Assembly: GCA_030544215.1 (NCBI GenBank)
Contig: JARZZO010000002.1
Location: 80,607,150 to 80,671,149, forward strand
Length of the DNA stretch: 64,000 nucleotides
Direction: 5' to 3'
DNA from: Zantedeschia hybrid cultivar
Lineage: Eukaryota > Streptophyta > Magnoliopsida > Alismatales > Araceae
Positions 53,401 through 59,400 of this stretch are shown here, piece after piece. Within the stretch, counting starts at the first letter, position 1. Every line of letters begins with the position of its first letter. The translations under genes were made by a program, and so were the position numbers. The notes below the pieces were generated by a model. The model was not told where the DNA came from. It did not search any database and worked only from the letters and a program-made list of their open reading frames with translations.

Positions 53401-56400
53401 TGTTGGCTAAGATTTTAGATATGATCTTGTAGCAGCCATTTAAAAGACTAATAGGTCTGAAGTCAGTGACTTTTTCAGCACCTTCAATCTTGGGAATAAG
53501 AACAATATGGGCTGAATTTAGACCCTTAATGCAAAAAGGATTGTCCTGGAATTCCATCACCACTCTCATGAAGTCAGTCTTGATAACCTCCCAAAAAAAA
53601 TTGATAGAAGCCTAATGAAAAACCATCTGGGCCGGGGGATTTATTCACATTCATGCTAAAAACAGCATCTTTCACTTCTTTTTCAAGAATTGGCAAGCAA
53701 AGTTCATCAGCCAGGTTGTCATCTATCTTTGGAAGGATATTATCATGCAAATGAGGTCTCCACATGTGGTCTTCTTTGAATAATTCCTTGTAGAAAGAGA
53801 TGAAGAAGTCTTGAATTTCTTCCTCGGAATCAATATGGAGGTCATCCACCTTAATATGATCAATCTTCAAGGATCTCTTCTTAGAACTAGCCACTGAATG
53901 AAAAAATTTGGTATTTTGATCTCCCTCCTTGAGCCAATGTTCTTTAGCTCTTTGTTTCCATTTGATCTCTTCTCTGAAGACCAATTCATTGTAGTCTTTC
54001 CTAAGAATGTTGAGAGTATGTGCTTCATCATGTGAGAGGTACTGATTTTCAGCCTTAACTTCAAGGACAGCAACCTTACGCAAGAGCTGTTGTCGAATGG
54101 AGTTAATATCACCGTAAGTTTGAGAAGACCAAGTCGTAATTTTAGCTCTAACCCATTTCAACTTCTTGACAAAACATTGGGAAGCAAAATCTGCTGCAGG
54201 AGCTTCTTTCCACCAATTGCTAACCAAGTCTTTGAAATGTTCATGTCTGTGCCATTCCAATTCATATCTAAAAGGTCTCCAAGAATGCTTGATATTATCA
54301 GTGGCTAACAGAATGGGTATATGATCAGAGATTGTCCTACAAATACCCTTCAGATGAGATTGAGGAAATTGAAGAAGCCATTTAGGTAGGAGAGATGAAA
54401 ACCCTATCAATTCTAGATTGAACATTGGTATCAGGTGATTGAAGGTTGGACCAGGTGAACTTTCTATTGGGAATTTCTAAATCCATCATGCCACAGTCCT
54501 TGATCCAAGGACCAAAATTCTCCATGTCACTAGTCCAATTATGAATACCTGACCTTTCCCAGGGAAATCTGACGCAGTTGAAATCACCTAAGACACACCG
54601 AGCATCTTGGAATATGCTGAATAACCTGTACAATTCCTGGAAAACTTCCACCCTGAGGTTGTGGATGTGTGGCCCATAGACTGAAGTAATACACACCTGA
54701 AATTTACTGTCTACAGAGCAAAAAAGGACTGACATACTGAATTTACCAGAATCACAAAGAGAGCCTTTCAGTTTATTTCCATTCCAAAGAATTAACTATC
54801 CTCCACTAGTTCCTGAAGCTGGAACACAAAGCCACTAGGTCAGAACAGAACCTCCTATTTGCTTAATAGTAGCGTCTTCAACTGAGCTCATTTTAGTTTC
54901 CTGTATACACAAACAGTCCAGTTTGAGATTCCTACTTAAGTCTCTGATGGCTCTCACCTTAGCTGCCCCATTAAGACCTCTGATGTTCCAAGTAAGAAAA
55001 TTCATTGATGGATCAATTTCTTCCCCCCTTTCCTGCTGTCTCTGAGGCAATCCAGAATTTCGTTTTTCTGTACGAAATCAAGCTCCCTTTTCCCTATCTT
55101 CACACCACCCCCTTGACCATTCTTCTTGGGTGATTGCTTTAGTTTATCAAATTTGATAATTCTTTTGACAAAACTTTTGAACAAATCTTCTCTGCCTTCA
55201 AACGAAACCCCAATGAGCTTTCCAAAATAGATGATCTCTTCATATCCTGGATCGGAAACTTCTGGCAGTATGAAGGCTATTGGAGGATCAGAAACAGGTA
55301 CCAACTCCCTACTACAGCAGTCTTTAGTTAAGTCCACTCGACTAACAGTGAGATCTTCCTCTACGGCCTTAAATGACAAGACCGGTTCTGAGTCTGGCAC
55401 CAGCTCTGGAGGATCTGCGTCGCGAGAAATCATCCAGTTCTGAGGGGTAGTGACCGCAGGCTTCTCCGGGGAGACCACTGAGGAGCTGTGATCCGAATAA
55501 AAAAGATTAGGGAACTCAGACTCAACGGCTGCAAAGGGTAGGACACCAGAGGTAGGCTCGGTGGGGGAGGCGGGCTGAAGCGAATGACAAACGGGCGGAG
55601 AAGAAGAGTCTGTGGGCATCAAAGCGGGTCGGGTAGGTGAAACGAAGGCCCGAAACTTACCCGATAAGGGTAAAAGGTCCGACAAGCAAGACCTAAAAGA
55701 CTTACCCGATACGAAAGTACCCAAACTCGCTCGATAAGAGGCCCACGACTGTTGATCTTCCTCGCCCAAAACATGAACACTTGGGGCCGGCAAAGAAAGC
55801 CAATGGGGAAGAAGATTGCCACCGTGGCACATGGAACGATCATCCCAACCCACCACCTCTGCCTCGAGCGAAGCAGGGTCACAGTCACCCACAAATTGGA
55901 ACTAAGATTCAACAAGCCTCGAGGAGAAAATAAATTCCTCATCACTTCCCAAGACATGCAGGGACCGGAGGAGAACAGGGTCATACGAAACGTCAGCTGA
56001 GCAACGAGTCACAGACTCAGGACTCGGAAGCACAATTCCATGGGGGAAAGAATCAGGGCAGGAAGTCCCCTGTTTACGAAGCCAGACCTTGGAATCCTTC
56101 AGCTTTCTGTAAGAAGAGGCCACCTCTGCCCAGGTCCAGTTACAACGCTGGGATTCCGGAATATCAACAATTGGAGAAGGTTGTTCCACCTTGAGGGAAA
56201 TCCAGAAGAACAGTCCATCTACACTAATTTTCAACTTTTCAGGGATTGAAAGGAGATGCTCCACCTCAACAAGGATTCTGACGTACCGAAGAGAAGAAAG
56301 GGATAAGGTGCTGCTATCCACACCTCTGAGATGCCCAAATTTGCCAGCAATTGCTTGGAATGTCTCTACATTCCAAATGTGCAGTGGAATGCCTTCCAAC

Positions 56401-59400
56401 CTGCACCAAAAGCAAGAACCGTAACTGACAAGGGCTGTTCCCACATCTACTGTCCATGGAGCACAGCAGATCTTAAAATCACCCCTGGACAAAGATAGAG
56501 TCTCCTTCTTATAAATTTACTCATCTTAGCTATTGATTATATCTTATTCAAAATTATCATGTATAAACAAAATCTTCAAGCATGCCTATACAATTACATG
56601 CGTTATTGTCCATACCATTGTTTTAACCCTTTCTCTCCCTCATTCACTAGTGTGCAAGATTTATTTTCACAAATGTCACATGATTCACAAGTAAATTTAT
56701 AAGAACTACTTAGAAAGAACTTTCCCTTTAAAAGCGATAGAAGATTAAGCTTATATTGACACATCGTATTGTCCCACAATTTAACCTTTACATACCGTTT
56801 CCAATAATTTTAAAGGATAAGGTTACATAAATTTCTTAACAGATAAGGATACACATGTTACTTAAAGGATAAGGATAAGGACTTAGCTAGTATTCGACCC
56901 TAAATGTATCCTTTTACATCCCTAGTTGTCCGATAGCATCAAAGGGAACACTAAGGAAGTGAAGTTGCTTCTTGTGGTGTGGATTTTTTCCTTTCTGAGT
57001 GAGAAATCTCTCCGTACTCACTTATAGTACCTTTATTTATCTTGAAACAAAATTTGTAGCACTAACCATAATTATTTCAGAAAAAAATGCATCCATTATA
57101 ACACCAGCAGTCTATCCTCATGCCAGTTCTACCTAGTTAGACACACCAGTCCAGATACAAGTAACATTATTCTTTCTCAAAGTATAAGTAAGATAGTGCA
57201 AACAGACAAACCCAGAAATGCTGGAATCCTGGATGCCAAGGTTGACTACCAGGATATTATGAATTTACCACCATGATCAATTTCAGATGTGCTCAATGTC
57301 AGCAAGTCTTCATACAGAAACAAGAAACTCACTCCCACCCTACCATCACAAAGTGGACAAAATTATGCTACAAATATACCCTTCCTTTCCAATATCCACC
57401 AAGGAAGGAAGGAGCGATGATCGGGTGTCGATCAGTCCAGGCCAGACAAATCGGATCTACCAATCCGGCCCAACCATCCTTCTTGTTCAAATGGTCGATG
57501 AACAAAGTCAAAAAAAAAAAAAAAAAAACAATTTTCCTATAAATATAAAAAAGAATGTAAATTTTGAGTGTTGGGATCCAACACCCGCTAGCCCCCCCCC
57601 CCCAATGTACCTAAACAATGACAATGTAAGCACATTTGCTACACTTCCATATTTTTCCTTCCTCAAATAGTAGAAGTATCACAAAACGATATGAATTTGT
57701 ACATGTGCAACATTCAAAGTTCATGAATCATTTGCAAGATTGCGTTCAATGTGATCATCATTCGACACAAATAATTCATCAACTTTATGCGTTATCAATG
57801 TACTAATTAATATCCTTTTGTGATATTTCCAAGTACAAATACGGAAGCATAACAAAGGAAGGCTGTAACAATCTATATAATGATACAACATGCATAATAC
57901 AATAAAAAAGCATAAATCTATATAATGATACAACATGCATAATACAATAAAAAAGCATACAATGGATCATTAGAATGCCTTGATTGGAGTTGATCCAATT
58001 GCCAAGGGGCATGGATGGCAGTATTGGCCGATATAGATACACATCAGCCGATACATATCTATATCGTCCCTGTCTGGTACCGATACAATGTAGCCCGATA
58101 CCAGCCCATCCAAATAAAATTAAAAGGAAAAAAAAAACTGTTTCAGCTGGTACCGGCCGATATGGCCGATACCGATACGTATCGGTATCAGCACCCACCT
58201 GTACGGGTAGCGATACCGAGATTGTCATCCTTGCCAAGGGGTATCATTGAAGACATTCTAATGCCTCACCATGACATAGAGCCATGACAGTAATAGTGTC
58301 TAATGGGCTCTTGTGCCATGAAGAAGTCGTTAGAATGCCTTCTTTGGAGCCGAATTGATTGTTGTAGAGAGCCATACCCAAAACCCAAGCTTAAGAGCAA
58401 ATGAGAACAAGAGAAGAGTGTGTGTGTGAGAGAGAAAGAGAGAGAGAAATGGAATACTTAGAGAGAGAGAGAGAGGAGTGAGAATGGTTGGGATGGGGGT
58501 GGTAATGGCCAAAGCACGGATGGCGGTATCAGCCGATACTAATATGTATCAGTATCAGCCTAGTCCAATACCGATACAGGGGGGTACCCCATACCGGTCT
58601 TTGTTATAAAAATAATAATAAAATATTTTTTATTTTATTTTTATTGATCGGCAGTGGCCAATACAGCCGATACCGATACATATCAGTATCGTGCCAATAT
58701 CGGTACCCACCGATACTTATACCAATACTGAGACTACCATACTTGGGCCAAAGGGGGAATATTTATAGGCCCCAAGCATCCCTAACCCCCAACTACCCAT
58801 TGAAGGCCCTCCAACACATGCCAAGTTGGTCTTCAATGGCTAGTTTGGGGCCCCAACAGCTAGTTGGGATCGGCCAATTGAAGGGCCGATCTACCCCTAG
58901 ATTGGCTAATCCAACTTTGGATCAGCAAGAGCCCGACTGGCATTGGATCGATTTGGCCAAAACCATCTGATCTAATCTAGGTTGATATGGCACACCATGA
59001 TTTCCATAGGATTAACGAAACATGTTACATATTACTCATACTATAAGAACTATTTTAGGTACTTCCTTTTTTCCGCTTGAACTTTTTGATCAATTTTCTA
59101 AGGAACAAAATCAATGATTTATCTTCATTGCATAATGTTAAGAAAGTTTATATGATACATTTCTTATATTTTTCAACTGTAACTTTTCTTTATTGAAATA
59201 TTTGGCCAAAGAGTGATAGTCAATAAGAAGACTTATACAGAAAACTCAGGTTAGTGAGTTTGGTAGATACTTTCCTAGAAGGCATGGTTCGCCATACTGG
59301 ATCGACTCGGGCGACTCGTACCGTATCAAGGCGAACCAGAGAAGGTGCAGCTCGACCGAGTCTATGCGATTTGGGAGATATTTTCCATGCGACTCGGCCG

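Larger units (their letters stand above)
46964..56924. mobile_element. Outer hAT-type MITE, split by two later insertions
   Basis: The left end CAGGGATGTAAATGG pairs with the right end, reverse-complemented TAGGGATGTAAAAGG. Flanks gttgtcct (46956-46963) and gttgtccg (56925-56932) are a 7-of-8 target duplication. Both ends carry aaaggataaggata repeats. Only about 580 bp belong to this element: 46964-47121, 51391-51419 and 56532-56924. The rest is the hAT element at 47122-51382 and the LINE at 51420-56518. Confidence 0.78.
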
